Position numbers and translations under genes: made by a program. From Cupriavidus sp. D384 (lineage in GTDB: Bacteria; Pseudomonadota; Gammaproteobacteria; Burkholderiales; Burkholderiaceae), in NCBI RefSeq assembly GCF_001652915.1, contig NZ_BBQI01000090.1, positions 186,001-250,000 of the forward strand: DNA of 64,000 bases, given 5' to 3'. The notes under the pieces are model-generated. The model did not search any database. It worked only from the letters and a program-made list of their open reading frames with translations, and was not told where the DNA came from. This document shows positions 1-8,944 of this stretch, piece by piece (positions within the stretch are counted from its first letter, which is position 1; each line of letters begins with the position of its first letter).

Positions 1-61
1 GAAAGCGAATCGCGGATCGGTTCGAAACCGGGCCGACCGGAACGGCCAGCCCGCATGAAAA

Positions 62-1942
62 TCAGGCGCGCTGACGCACGTAGCGGCCGGGTGCCGGTTC
101 TACAGGCTGGTAATGGGCGTTGCCCAGCGTGTCGGACGCGGCGCGCTTCTGGCCTGCCTGCTTGCCCAGCCAGGTCATCCAGTCGGGCCACCAGCTACCC
201 GGGTGCTCCTGGGCACCGGCCAGCCATTCGTGGGCCGATTCGGGCAGCGCGTCATTGGTCCAGTGGCTGCGCTTCTTCTTGGCCGGGGGATTGATGACGC
301 CAGCGATATGGCCGGAAGCACCCAGCACGAAACGGAGCTTGTTGTTCAGCAGCGCGGTCGATGCATAGGCGGCCATCCACGGCACGATATGGTCTTCGCG
401 CGATCCATAGATATAGGTCGGCACGTCGATCGCGCCCAGGTCCACCGGCGCGTTGCAGACGGTCAGCTTGCCCGGCACCTTGAGTTCGTCCTGCAGGTAG
501 GTGTGGCGCAGGTACCAGCAGTACCACGGGCCCGGCAGGTTGGTGGCGTCGCCGTTCCAGAACAGCAGGTCGAACGGTACCGGCGTATTGCCCTTGAGGT
601 AGTTGTCGACCACGTAGTTCCAGACCAGGTCGTTCGGTCGCAGGAACGAGAACGTGTTCGCCAGTTCGACGCCGCGCAGCAGTCCGCACGGCGCACCGGC
701 TGCGCCGCCCAGCGTGGCCTCGCGCAGCTGTACGTGCGATTCGTCGACGAATACGTCCAGGATGCCGGTATCGGCGAAGTCAAGCAGCGTGGTCAGCAGC
801 GTCAGGCTGGCCACCGGCCGTTCTCCACGGGCGGCCAGCACCGACAGCGCCGTCGAGACGATGGTGCCGCCCACGCAGAAGCCCAGCACGTTGATCTGGT
901 CCTGCCCGCCGATATCGCGCGCCACCTCGATCGCGCGAATGGCCGCGTGCTCGATGTAGTCGTCCCAGGTGCGCTCGGCCATCGAGGCATCGGGATTGCG
1001 CCACGACACCAGGAAGACCGTGTGGCCGTTCTCCACGGCGTGCCGCACCAGCGAGCTTTCGGGCTGCAGGTCCAGGATGTAGAACTTGTTGATGCACGGC
1101 GGCACCAGCAACAGCGGGCGCGCGTAGACCTTGTCGGTCAGCGGCTTGTACTGCAGCAGCTGGAAATATTCGTTCTCGTAGACCACGGCGCCTTCGGTCA
1201 CGGCCACATTGCGGCCCACTTCGAAGGCCTTGTCGTCCGTCTGCGAGATCTTGCCGCGCTGCAGGTCTTCCAGCATGTTGCGCACGCCGTTGCGCAGCGA
1301 TTCGCCGCCCGACTCGATCAGGCGCTGCTGGGCATCGGGATTGGTAGCCAGGAAGTTGGCCGGCGACATCGCATCGACCCATTGCGACACCGCGAAGCGG
1401 ATGCGCTGGCGCACCTTCGGATCGGCTTCCACGGCATCGGCCAGTTCGGTCATGGCGCGCGCCGTCAGCAGGTAGAACGCGGCGGTATAGCGGTACGGCG
1501 CGTTGTTGCGCCAGGCAGGACTGGCGAAGCGGCGATCGGAGAGCCGTTCGCTGGCGCCGCCGTTACCGTTGCCGGCCGGATTGCCGTTGGCAGTCATGGC
1601 GCCCTCGCCCATTTCGCGCCAAAGGTCGGCAAAATCCTTCAGGTAGCGTTGCTGGATGCCCGCGAGCTGGTCCGGCGCGATCTTCAGGGGCGCGCCGTTC
1701 GCACCGCCATTCGGAAACGCCTGCTGGAACGCCTTGGCGAAGGCATCGCCAGAGGGGAAGCCGCCAGGAAACGCACCGGCCAGACCTGCCGGGAAACCGG
1801 CCGGCATCTCGCCATTGGTTTCAGGTGCCCACTGACGGGACCATTCCAGCCATGCAGCTGGATCGAATGGCCCCGGCGCAAATTGAAACGGTTGGGACTT
1901 GTCTTCCTTGCCGGAAGCTGCCGCACCTTTGCCGGTCGCCAT
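62..1942 (-). CDS. phaC: Class I poly(3-hydroxyalkanoate) synthase
   Basis: Polymerises (R)-3-hydroxyacyl-CoA (mainly 3-hydroxybutyryl-CoA) into PHA on the surface of storage granules. The 626-residue product has the PHA synthase lipase-like box GFCVGG with the nucleophile Cys356, and the catalytic Asp in REDHIVPW (about 517) and His545 in ASGHIAG. It begins MATGKGAAASGKEDKSQPF, essentially the start of Cupriavidus necator PhaC1. It is about 37 residues longer than the 589-residue H16 enzyme as I recall it, because of a Gly/Ala/Phe-rich insertion around residues 45-110; the offset of all three catalytic residues agrees. The start ATG follows an AGAGAGACG ribosome site. The phaA and phaB genes that usually follow would lie off the left edge. 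Identification is secure. Confidence 0.97.
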   Translation of the reverse strand: MATGKGAAASGKEDKSQPFQFAPGPFDPAAWLEWSRQWAPETNGEMPAGFPAGLAGAFPGGFPSGDAFAKAFQQAFPNGGANGAPLKIAPDQLAGIQQRYLKDFADLWREMGEGAMTANGNPAGNGNGGASERLSDRRFASPAWRNNAPYRYTAAFYLLTARAMTELADAVEADPKVRQRIRFAVSQWVDAMSPANFLATNPDAQQRLIESGGESLRNGVRNMLEDLQRGKISQTDDKAFEVGRNVAVTEGAVVYENEYFQLLQYKPLTDKVYARPLLLVPPCINKFYILDLQPESSLVRHAVENGHTVFLVSWRNPDASMAERTWDDYIEHAAIRAIEVARDIGGQDQINVLGFCVGGTIVSTALSVLAARGERPVASLTLLTTLLDFADTGILDVFVDESHVQLREATLGGAAGAPCGLLRGVELANTFSFLRPNDLVWNYVVDNYLKGNTPVPFDLLFWNGDATNLPGPWYCWYLRHTYLQDELKVPGKLTVCNAPVDLGAIDVPTYIYGSREDHIVPWMAAYASTALLNNKLRFVLGASGHIAGVINPPAKKKRSHWTNDALPESAHEWLAGAQEHPGSWWPDWMTWLGKQAGQKRAASDTLGNAHYQPVEPAPGRYVRQRA

Positions 1943-2262
1943 GATGTAATCGTCTCTCTGCCTGTCGTAGTGGATGACGGGCTCGGGGTAACTGTCTCCC
2001 GACCCGCCCCGTATCCGGGTTGCGTCCGCAAGCTGCCCAGGGCTGCTTGGCTCTTACGCTATGCTTGCCGGCGAAACCCTGGAATCGTTCCTCGGTTCCG
2101 ATACATTTCGAGGCATTGTTGCCTTGCAATGGAGAGACTGTCAATGCGGAAATCGGCATTGCCATGCGGGGGCCGAATAAGTGAAGCCCGACCTACCGGA
2201 CGGTAATGCTGGCGCGGGTTGCCGGGCCGGTTCACCCCATATTCGAGAAAGATGAAAGCCTG
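1943..2262. other. Divergent intergenic region phaC / small membrane protein
   Basis: 320 bases between two divergent starts. It holds the phaC promoter and its leader. No clear -35/-10 pair was found for the rightward gene and no further ORF is supported. Confidence 0.6.
2115..2144 (-). promoter_or_regulatory. phaC sigma-70 promoter
   Basis: On the minus strand TTGACA (2144-2139) is followed after 18 bases by AACAAT (2120-2115). This is the same unusual -35/-10 pair and spacing known for the phaC1-A-B1 promoter of C. necator, and the adjoining TTGCAAGGCAACAATG stretch is also as I remember it there. Transcription would start near 2107, leaving a leader of about 165 bases. Confidence 0.85.
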
Positions 2263-2550
2263 ATGTATATCGTGGCAATTGGCTGGCTTTATGTCGCCCT
2301 GATGATGGCCATTACCGAGACCAGCATCGTCGCGGGCGTTGCCACGTTCCTGCTGTACGGACTGGCCCCGGTGTCGATCGTCATGTACATCATGGGAACG
2401 CCGGGACGACGGCGCCGGCGCAAGGCGCGGGAGGCCCGGGAAGACCGGGAAGCCCGGGAAACGCAGGACGTCAGACAACCCCGGGAATCGTCGGAAGCCG
2501 CTACGGCACAGCCCGCGCGGCTTCCTGACGATGGCGGCGCGGGGGCCTAG
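2263..2550 (+). CDS. Small two-helix membrane protein, unknown function
   Basis: 95 residues starting MYIVAIGWLYVALMMA. I chose the ATG at 2263 over the upstream in-frame start because the hydrophobic protein begins there and a GAGAAAG ribosome site precedes it. Two hydrophobic segments (about residues 3-20 and 24-43) are followed by a strongly basic and acidic tail built from Arg-Glu-Ala-type repeats (KAREAREDREARE), encoded by imperfect CCCGGGAAG repeats. I recall similar small proteins beside phaC in Cupriavidus but no function. It is divergent from phaC and convergent with pgeF, whose stop overlaps its end by four bases. Confidence 0.7.
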   Translation: MYIVAIGWLYVALMMAITETSIVAGVATFLLYGLAPVSIVMYIMGTPGRRRRRKAREAREDREARETQDVRQPRESSEAATAQPARLPDDGGAGA

Positions 2551-3368
2551 TCAGCCAGCCAGACCATCGTCGCCATGCGGCCTGTGGTGCGGTCGCGGCG
2601 ATAGGAGTAGAACCGGCCGGCATCGCTGACCGTGCAGGTATTTCCGCCGAACACCTGCATGCAGCCGGCGCGCGCCAGACGGATGCGTGCCAGTGCATAC
2701 AGGTCGGCCAAGTATTTGCCCGGCGCGCCTGCCACGAATGCCGCCGCCACCGACGCGTGCTCGTCGGGCAACGCCTGCTGCAGGAACGCTTCGCGCACCT
2801 CGGCGCCCACCTCGAAGGCACTGGGGCCGATCGCCGGCCCAAGCCACGCCAGCCACTGCGCTGGCGCACCGGCACGCGCGGCCATGCGTGCCAGCGTGGC
2901 CTCGATCACCCCGTCGCACAGCCCGCGCCAGCCGGCGTGGGCGGCACCCACCACCGTGCCTGCCATATTGCACAGCAGCACAGGCAGGCAGTCGGCCGTC
3001 ATGATCGCGCACACATGCCCCGCCGTGGCACTGACGCTGGCGTCGGCGCGCGGCACGTGGCCGCCAGCGCCCTCGTCATCGGCGGTGGCGACGCCGCAAC
3101 CATGCACCTGCTCCAGCCAGTGCGGCATGGCCGGCAGATGGCTGGCCAGCCGGGCGCGATTGGCGGCCACCGCGGCCGGGTCGTCGCCGACATGCGTCCC
3201 GAGGTTGAGTCCGCCTGCACTGCCGTCCGCCAGCCCGTACGGGCCCGCGCTGACGCCGCCCATGCGCGTGGTGGACAGCGCGCGCACCCGCGCCGGCGCC
3301 GGCCAGTCGGGGACGATCCAGGCCGAGGCATCGGCCATCGGATCAGCGGTCGTCCGGTCAGTCGTCAT
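2547..3368 (-). CDS. pgeF: Peptidoglycan editing factor / multicopper laccase-fold protein
   Basis: A 273-residue member of the YfiH (PgeF, COG1496) family, cytosolic, which in E. coli prevents mis-incorporation of L-Ser-containing precursors into peptidoglycan; some members show purine nucleoside phosphorylase/adenosine deaminase activity. Family motifs visible: LNLGTHVGDD, LEQVHG, TADCLPVLL, AHAGWRG and the C-terminal YSYRRD. The zinc/copper ligands (His in EQVHG, Cys in TADC, His in AHAGW) are all present. The start at 3368 overlaps the rluD stop by 11 bases (ATGACGACTGA), and its ribosome site GGGGAGG lies inside the rluD acidic tail, so the pair is translationally coupled. An upstream in-frame start would add 28 residues unlike the family. 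Confidence 0.9.
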   Translation of the reverse strand: MTTDRTTADPMADASAWIVPDWPAPARVRALSTTRMGGVSAGPYGLADGSAGGLNLGTHVGDDPAAVAANRARLASHLPAMPHWLEQVHGCGVATADDEGAGGHVPRADASVSATAGHVCAIMTADCLPVLLCNMAGTVVGAAHAGWRGLCDGVIEATLARMAARAGAPAQWLAWLGPAIGPSAFEVGAEVREAFLQQALPDEHASVAAAFVAGAPGKYLADLYALARIRLARAGCMQVFGGNTCTVSDAGRFYSYRRDRTTGRMATMVWLAD

Positions 3369-4581
3369 CGTCGTCGGCCTCCCCTTCGTACCATTCGGGC
3401 TCGCCCTCGTCCTCGTCGTCCTCTTCCGCATACCGGTCAAAGTCGAGCGCATCGATCAGCGCCTGCAGGTCTTCGGGCGGCTCGGCTTCCCACGACTTCT
3501 TGCGGCCCGTTACCGGATGCATCAGCCCCAGCCGGTACGCATGCAGCGCCTGGCGCGTGAACGGCACCGGCAGCGGTACGCGCACGGCCGGGCGCTGGCC
3601 GCGTTGCGTGGCCTTGTGGTAGACCGGATCTCCCACCAGCGGATGGCCGATCGACTCAAAATGCACGCGGATCTGGTGCGTGCGACCGGTTTCCAGCTGG
3701 CACATCACCATCGACACCTTCGAGCGGCCAAGCGGCACGGTGCCGAGCGTTTCGAAATGGGTGCGCGACGGCTTGCCGCTGTTGGTATGCACGATCGCCA
3801 TGCGCGTGCGCTCGCGCGGATCGCGGCCGATCGGCGCATCGATGGTGCCCTCGTCGGGCGTTTCGCCCCAGACCAGCGCGATGTACGAGCGCTTGACCGT
3901 GCGGGCCTGCAGTTGCCGCACCAGGTCGGTCTGGGCCGTCAGCGTGCGCGCCACCACCATCAGGCCCGAAGTTTCCTTGTCGAGCCGATGCACGATGCCG
4001 GCGCGCGGCAGGCGCGCAGCGTGGGGGTCGCGATGCAGCAGGCCATTGAGGACCGTGCCGCTCCAGTTGCCCGCCGCCGGATGCACCACCAGCCCGGCCG
4101 GCTTGTTGATGACCAGCAGTGCGTCGTCTTCGTACACGACGTCCAGCGGCACGTCCTCAGCCGTAAAGGCCATCGACTCAGGGGCGGCCTGGGGGTGGAT
4201 CTCGATCTGCTGCCCCATCTGCACCGATGCCTTGGCGCGGCTGGGCTCGCCGTCCACACGCACGGCGCCGTCCTCGATCCACTGCTGGATGCGGCTGCGC
4301 GAAAATTCGCTGAAGTGGCGTGCTAGCAATTTGTCGAGCCGCTCGCCATGGGCTGCGCTATCGACTTCAAGGTACAGTGGCACCAGGTCAGGGGCGGCAG
4401 GCGCCGTCGCAGGCACCTCGTCATTGAATTCACCTGCCGACTCCCCTTCGTCGCCATCCTCGAAATGGTCGTCGAAGTCTTCGGATTCCTCATCGGTCAC
4501 GTCGGCTTTTTCGGTGTGGCGTTCCAGACCGGTTTCGGTCTTGGGGCTTCGGCTATAATGCTTGGCGCTATTTTTTTTCAT
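3358..4581 (-). CDS. rluD: 23S rRNA pseudouridine synthase (RluD type)
   Basis: Converts uridines in helix 69 of 23S rRNA (positions 1911/1915/1917 in E. coli numbering) to pseudouridine. From the ATG at 4581 the protein has 407 residues: an acidic N-terminal extension, an S4 domain (GERLDKLLARHFSEFSRS), then the RluA-type catalytic domain with the motif HRLDKETSG containing the catalytic Asp, and RTHQIRVH. Both ends carry Asp/Glu-rich tails; the last 25 residues are almost wholly acidic. The start at 4581 lies 16 bases from the divergent bamD start; a longer frame would run antisense through bamD. A MGNLFRM start six residues upstream is possible. Confidence 0.9.
   Translation of the reverse strand: MKKNSAKHYSRSPKTETGLERHTEKADVTDEESEDFDDHFEDGDEGESAGEFNDEVPATAPAAPDLVPLYLEVDSAAHGERLDKLLARHFSEFSRSRIQQWIEDGAVRVDGEPSRAKASVQMGQQIEIHPQAAPESMAFTAEDVPLDVVYEDDALLVINKPAGLVVHPAAGNWSGTVLNGLLHRDPHAARLPRAGIVHRLDKETSGLMVVARTLTAQTDLVRQLQARTVKRSYIALVWGETPDEGTIDAPIGRDPRERTRMAIVHTNSGKPSRTHFETLGTVPLGRSKVSMVMCQLETGRTHQIRVHFESIGHPLVGDPVYHKATQRGQRPAVRVPLPVPFTRQALHAYRLGLMHPVTGRKKSWEAEPPEDLQALIDALDFDRYAEEDDEDEGEPEWYEGEADDDDD
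4554..4559 (+). promoter_or_regulatory. Probable bamD -10 box
   Basis: A perfect TATAAT sits 38 bases before the bamD ATG, inside the 5' end of the divergent rluD coding sequence. No convincing -35 is seen at 16-18 bases. Confidence 0.55.
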
Positions 4582-4597
4582 CCGGAACAGGTTGCCC

Positions 4598-5428
4598 ATG
4601 CAATTGCAGAGCATCAAACGCGCGAACTGGCGCGCGAAAATTGGAGCGGTTTTGCTCGCAGGCGGATGCGTCATGCTATCGGCATGCGGCCTGCTGGGAG
4701 ACCAGCCTGACGAAACGGCCGGCTGGTCGGCCAACAAATTATATTCGGAAGCCAAGGATGCCCTCGATGGCGGCGACTACACGCGCGCCGTCAAGCTGTA
4801 CGAAAAGCTCGAGGGCCGCTATCCGTTTGGCCGCTACGCACAGCAGGCGCAGATCGATACCGCCTACGCCAACTACAAGGATGGCGAGACCGCTGCCGCG
4901 CTGGCGGCCGTGGACCGCTTCATCCAGCTCCACCCGAGCCACCCGAACATCGATTACGCCTACTACCTCAAGGGCCTGATCAACTTCAACGACAACCTCG
5001 GCTGGCTGGGCCGCTTCTCGGGCCAGGATCTCAGCGAGCGCGACCCCAAGGCTGCCCGTGCGGCCTATGACGCGTTCCAGACCCTGATCACACGCTATCC
5101 GGAAAGCAAGTACACCCCGGACGCCACGCTGCGCATGCAGTACATCGTCAATGCGCTGGCCCAGCACGAAGTGCACGCCGCGCGCTACTACTACCGCCGT
5201 GGTGCCTACCTTGCTGCCGTGAACCGCGCGCAGCAGGCGCTCAAGGACTACGATGGCGCGCCGGCCAACGAGGAAGCGCTGTACATCATGGTTCGGTCGT
5301 ACGATTCACTGGGCATGAAGGACCTGCGCGACGACGCGGCCCGCGTGATGGAACGCAACTACCCGAACAGCGACTTCATCAAGTACGGACAGCGCCGCAA
5401 GGACAAGGCCTGGTGGGAAGTGTTCTGA
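4598..5428 (+). CDS. bamD: Outer membrane assembly lipoprotein BamD
   Basis: Lipoprotein of the BAM complex that folds beta-barrel proteins into the outer membrane (called ComL in Neisseria). 276 residues from the ATG at 4598. The signal peptide ends in the lipobox LSAC with the lipidated Cys30. TPR-like repeats fill the rest, including LYSEAKDALDGGDYTRAVKLYEKL and the conserved RYPFGRYAQQAQ and YPESKY segments. An in-frame start 12 residues upstream would spoil the signal peptide. Essential in related bacteria. It is divergent from rluD and ends in a shared hairpin terminator. Confidence 0.96.
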   Translation: MQLQSIKRANWRAKIGAVLLAGGCVMLSACGLLGDQPDETAGWSANKLYSEAKDALDGGDYTRAVKLYEKLEGRYPFGRYAQQAQIDTAYANYKDGETAAALAAVDRFIQLHPSHPNIDYAYYLKGLINFNDNLGWLGRFSGQDLSERDPKAARAAYDAFQTLITRYPESKYTPDATLRMQYIVNALAQHEVHAARYYYRRGAYLAAVNRAQQALKDYDGAPANEEALYIMVRSYDSLGMKDLRDDAARVMERNYPNSDFIKYGQRRKDKAWWEVF

Positions 5429-5453
5429 AGACACCCGGTCTGACCGCCGCATG

Positions 5454-5483
5454 AAAAAGCCCGACCTTGCGTCGGGCTTTTTT
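5454..5483. terminator. Bidirectional terminator between bamD and the helicase gene
   Basis: AAAAAGCCCGAC-cttgc-GTCGGGCTTTTTT: a 12-bp stem with T runs on both strands, placed between two convergent genes. Confidence 0.92.
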
Positions 5484-5536
5484 GCGCCTTCAGGCCGGGC
5501 TGCTCAGGCGCTTCCTGGTGCTTTCTGGCGTTTTTC

Positions 5537-7789
5537 CTATTCGCCGTCGCCCTGTTCCGCGCCCTCCGCACCTTCCTCGCCGGCCGGCTTGCGCAGGCTT
5601 TCCAGGAACCGGACCACGGTGTCTGCCTCGCGCGTGCGCGTGAACGGCGGCAGGCTCTGCCAGATCTGCCGGCCATAGGGTTTTTCCACGAGCCGCGTAT
5701 CGCAGATCGCCAGCACGCCGCGATCCGATTCCGAGCGGATCAGGCGGCCCGCACCCTGCTTCAGCGTGATGACCGCGTGCGGCAATTGGTGGACGGCAAA
5801 CGGGCTCAGGCCCTTCTTCTGCAGCACCTCCATGCGGGCGGCCAGCACCGGATCGTCGGGCGGCGCAAACGGCAGCTTGTCGATGATGACCAGCGAAAGC
5901 GCCTCGCCGCGCACATCCACACCTTCCCAGAAACTCTGGCTGCCGACCAGCACTGCGTTGCCCAGCTGGCGGAAGCGGTCGAGCAATTCGGTTCGGCTGG
6001 CCTGCCCCTGCACCAGCAGCGGCAGGTTGATACCCCGTGCGGCAAACAGGTCATACAGCATGTCCGACGCCTTCTGCACCGCGCGCAGCGTGGTACAGAG
6101 CAGGAACGTGCGGCCACCAGCCGCCTCGATCAAAGGCAGCGCCTTTTCCACCACGGCTTCGGTGAACTGGGGTGAATTGGGTGGCGGCATATCGCGCGGC
6201 ACATACAGCAGGCCCTGCTTCGCGTAGTCGAACGGACTGGGCAGCGTCAGCGACTGATCCTTGTTCAGCCCAAGCTGGGCCGCGTAGTGGGCGAAATTGC
6301 CTTTCACCGACAGCGTGGCCGAGGTGAAGACCCATGCGCGTGGCTGGCCCTCGCGCTGCCGCGTGAAGATCGGTGCAATCGACAACGGCGTGCGATGCAG
6401 CTGCACGGTGTGCGAGAACACCTCCACCCAGCGCACGGTGTCCGGGCCCAACTGGGCCGGCGCGGGCGGTGGCGGCGTTTCCGTGCCGCCCTCGGTATCC
6501 GATGCATCGGACGGGGCTGAGGCCTCGGCAGGCGGCGGTGCGGCGGCGCGGTCGTCGCGCCATACCTCCAGCTTGTTCGCCAGTTCCACGGCCCGGCGGT
6601 GGCATTGCTCCAGCGTTTCAGCACGCTCTGCCTGCGATTCCAGCGCCTCGACAAACCCCGACAGCGCTTCTTCCAGCGCATCGAGCGTTTCGTAGAACGG
6701 CTCGGCGGTACGCGGATCGGCATCGATCTGCCCCATCGCCATGCGCACGTTGTCGCGGCCGAACGCCAGGCGCAGGTCGCGCGCGGCGCGCTCCAGCGGC
6801 GCGCCCAGCGCCACCCAGTCCACCGCGTCGCGGGCGTGGGACAGCCCTTCGGCCACGGTATCGCGCGCCAGCTCCAGCAACTGGCTGGTGGACAGCGTAT
6901 CGCCGAAGAACAGCGTCGCGGTTTCGGGCAGCTGGTGGGCTTCGTCGAAGATCACGGTGTTGGCGGCGGGCAGCAGCTCGGCCATGCCGGTATCGCGCAG
7001 CACCACATCGGCAAAGAACAGGTGATGGTTCACCACCACCACGTCGGCCTGCTGCGCCTCCTTGCGGGCGCGCATGACGAAGCATTCCTTGTAGTTCGGG
7101 CATTCGCTGCCCAGACAGTTGTCCCGCGTGGACGTCACCAGTTGCCAGACCGGCGCATTCTCGGGCACGGCCGCCAGTTCGGCCTTGTCGCCGGTGGCCG
7201 TCGTCTTGGCAAACTTGCCGATGTCGCGCAACCACGCCGCATCCTGCTTGGAAGCGAGGCGCCCGTTGGCCTGCGCACGCTCCAGGTGGTAGTGGCACAG
7301 GTAGTTGGCGCGGCCCTTGAGCAGCGACACCGATACGGGCACGTTCAGCGCATGGCGCACCGTGGGAATGTCGCGCAGGAACAGCTGGTCCTGCAGGTTC
7401 TTGGTGCCGGTGGACAGGATGACCTTGCCACCCCAGAGCATGGCCGGCACAAGATAGGCAAAGGTCTTGCCGGTGCCGGTGCCCGCTTCGACGATCACCG
7501 TGTCGTTCTGCGCGATGGCGTTGGCCACGGCCTCGGCCATCTTCTGCTGCGAAGCGCGCGGACGATAGCCGGGAATCGCCGTGGCCAGTGTGCCGGTCTC
7601 GGCAAACATCTGCGACAGTTGGGCCGCTTGCGAGGCCGCCTGGCTGGCCGATGCCGCGGCCACGGCGTCGCCCAGCGATTTGGCGGGTTCGTGTGCGTCT
7701 GGCGCCGCGGCGGCGTCGGACAGAAGGTCGTCGGTGGGATCTGGCAAGGTGGGGCTTTCTTCGGTACCCGCGGCCGGCTGGCCTGCCAC
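5537..7789 (-). CDS. DinG/YoaA-family iron-sulfur ATP-dependent DNA helicase
   Basis: Superfamily 2 5'-3' helicase of the XPD/DinG group. Walker A is GTGTGKT (residues 103-109), Walker B is DEAH (282-285), and four cysteines (165, 225, 230, 236) are spaced as in the 4Fe-4S cluster of XPD/DinG. The C-terminal helicase half has GSQSFWEGVDVRG and QGAGRLIRSESDRG. An Ala/Glu/Pro-rich insert lies near residues 420-440. It resembles YoaA more than DinG, since the N-terminus precedes GYRPRASQQKMA closely. The start used is a GTG at 7789 without a good ribosome site; Met61 is an alternative, so the first 60 low-complexity residues are uncertain. Confidence 0.9.
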   Translation of the reverse strand: MAGQPAAGTEESPTLPDPTDDLLSDAAAAPDAHEPAKSLGDAVAAASASQAASQAAQLSQMFAETGTLATAIPGYRPRASQQKMAEAVANAIAQNDTVIVEAGTGTGKTFAYLVPAMLWGGKVILSTGTKNLQDQLFLRDIPTVRHALNVPVSVSLLKGRANYLCHYHLERAQANGRLASKQDAAWLRDIGKFAKTTATGDKAELAAVPENAPVWQLVTSTRDNCLGSECPNYKECFVMRARKEAQQADVVVVNHHLFFADVVLRDTGMAELLPAANTVIFDEAHQLPETATLFFGDTLSTSQLLELARDTVAEGLSHARDAVDWVALGAPLERAARDLRLAFGRDNVRMAMGQIDADPRTAEPFYETLDALEEALSGFVEALESQAERAETLEQCHRRAVELANKLEVWRDDRAAAPPPAEASAPSDASDTEGGTETPPPPAPAQLGPDTVRWVEVFSHTVQLHRTPLSIAPIFTRQREGQPRAWVFTSATLSVKGNFAHYAAQLGLNKDQSLTLPSPFDYAKQGLLYVPRDMPPPNSPQFTEAVVEKALPLIEAAGGRTFLLCTTLRAVQKASDMLYDLFAARGINLPLLVQGQASRTELLDRFRQLGNAVLVGSQSFWEGVDVRGEALSLVIIDKLPFAPPDDPVLAARMEVLQKKGLSPFAVHQLPHAVITLKQGAGRLIRSESDRGVLAICDTRLVEKPYGRQIWQSLPPFTRTREADTVVRFLESLRKPAGEEGAEGAEQGDGE

Positions 7790-7887
7790 GGGAAATGTCT
7801 GGTGCTTGGGGCGCGCTTCAGTGGGCCGGGTCGCCAGGCCAGCGCGCCATCGGGGCGACCGTCAGGGCACGACCGGGCAAGACACGG

Positions 7888-8091
7888 TCACGCAGGGACA
7901 TCGGGTTCCAGGTGCAGCTGCAGCAAGGTGATCGCATCCTTGAGCTTGAGCCGGCGCTTCTTCAGCCGGCGCAACTGCAGTTCGTCGTGGGCGGGATCGG
8001 CGGATAACCGGTCGATCAGGAAATCGAGGTCGCGGTGTTCGATCTGCAACTCGATGATCTGCCGCGCCAGCGTGTTGAGATTTTCATCCAT
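7888..8091 (-). CDS. DUF465 (YdcH-family) small helical protein
   Basis: 67 residues starting MDENLNTLARQIIELQ, with the helical-hairpin pattern of the YdcH/SlyX-like DUF465 family (HRDLDFLIDRL, then LKKRRLKLKD). Such proteins are small cytosolic coiled coils without an assigned activity. I take the ATG at 8091; the open frame extends upstream but there is Arg-rich and not protein-like. It lies between the helicase gene and an exported protein on the same strand. Confidence 0.85.
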   Translation of the reverse strand: MDENLNTLARQIIELQIEHRDLDFLIDRLSADPAHDELQLRRLKKRRLKLKDAITLLQLHLEPDVPA

Positions 8092-8149
8092 GGTGCGCCT
8101 TCGTACTCCATGGCGGCAGCCAGCGGCCCCGCCCGACCCTGCCAACGAA

Positions 8150-8944
8150 TCAGAAACCGAACGGGCTCGGCGCCGAATTCTGGCCGCCCTGCTTCTGCTT
8201 CTCCTCGGCACGTGCGCGCCGCTCGTCCAGGTCTTTCTGGCGCTGTGCGGCGTCTGCCTGCTTCTGCTCGTAAGTCTTGACGTTTTCCTGTCGCTGACGC
8301 GCGCTTTCGGCGCCCTTCTGCTGGGCTTCCTTCATGCGCGCGTTGTAGTCGTCCTGCTTCTTCTGGTACGCCTCGGCGTTGGCCGCGCGCTGGGGCGCCT
8401 GCCCGGTGGCCTGCGCATCGCGCAGCGCCTGTTCCTGCTGCTTGCGATCGAATGCCTCGCGGCTGGCCTGCTCGTTGGCCGCCCGGCCCGGCTGGCCGGC
8501 CTCGTATTCGGCGCGGCGCAGCGCCTGCTCGCGATCGCGCGTGGCCGCCTTGTAGGCGCGCTCGGCATCGCCAACTTCCAGGTCCCTGGCGCGCAGCACG
8601 TGCAGTTCCTCGCGCTGCACGTCCTGGGCCTTCTCGATGCAGCTGGTGACCAGGAACTTGCTGTAGCACGCCCGCTCGGCCACCGCGAACCGGTAGTTGG
8701 TCCAGGCGCGCGAATCGCCGATGGCCTTGCGCTCGGCCTCGAAATCGCGCGGCTTGCCAGGGTCCGGCGGGATGGGTACCGATGCGGGCGCGGACGTGGG
8801 AGCGGCAGCGGGTGCCGACGCCTGCGCGTGCGCGGCGCCCAGCGGCGCCGCCAGCAGCAGCGCGGCCAGCGCGAGCGTGGCAATCGGGGGAGCGGAAATG
8901 GAAACCGGGCGAGCCATGACGGCCGGAAGGGGCTTGACGATCAT
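8150..8944 (-). CDS. Exported coiled-coil protein, unknown function
   Basis: 264 residues. A Sec signal peptide spans the first 40 residues and ends AAHA before QASAPAAAP. A Pro/Ala linker follows, then a pair of cysteines (93 and 102, ERACYSKFLVTSC) that could form a disulfide in the periplasm, then a long charged coiled coil rich in Gln, Lys, Arg and Ala to the end. Short repeats of the type RQRQENVKTYEQKQADAAQRQ are visible. A TAGAAT -10-like box sits just upstream of the start, so the second Met (position 10, 8917) may be the real start. I do not recognise the family by function; similar hypothetical proteins occur in Burkholderiales. Confidence 0.75.
   Translation of the reverse strand: MIVKPLPAVMARPVSISAPPIATLALAALLLAAPLGAAHAQASAPAAAPTSAPASVPIPPDPGKPRDFEAERKAIGDSRAWTNYRFAVAERACYSKFLVTSCIEKAQDVQREELHVLRARDLEVGDAERAYKAATRDREQALRRAEYEAGQPGRAANEQASREAFDRKQQEQALRDAQATGQAPQRAANAEAYQKKQDDYNARMKEAQQKGAESARQRQENVKTYEQKQADAAQRQKDLDERRARAEEKQKQGGQNSAPSPFGF

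Noticed and set aside
113..2206. 697-residue frame antisense to phaC
   Set aside because: phaC is certain; the opposite frame has no motif and no promoter.
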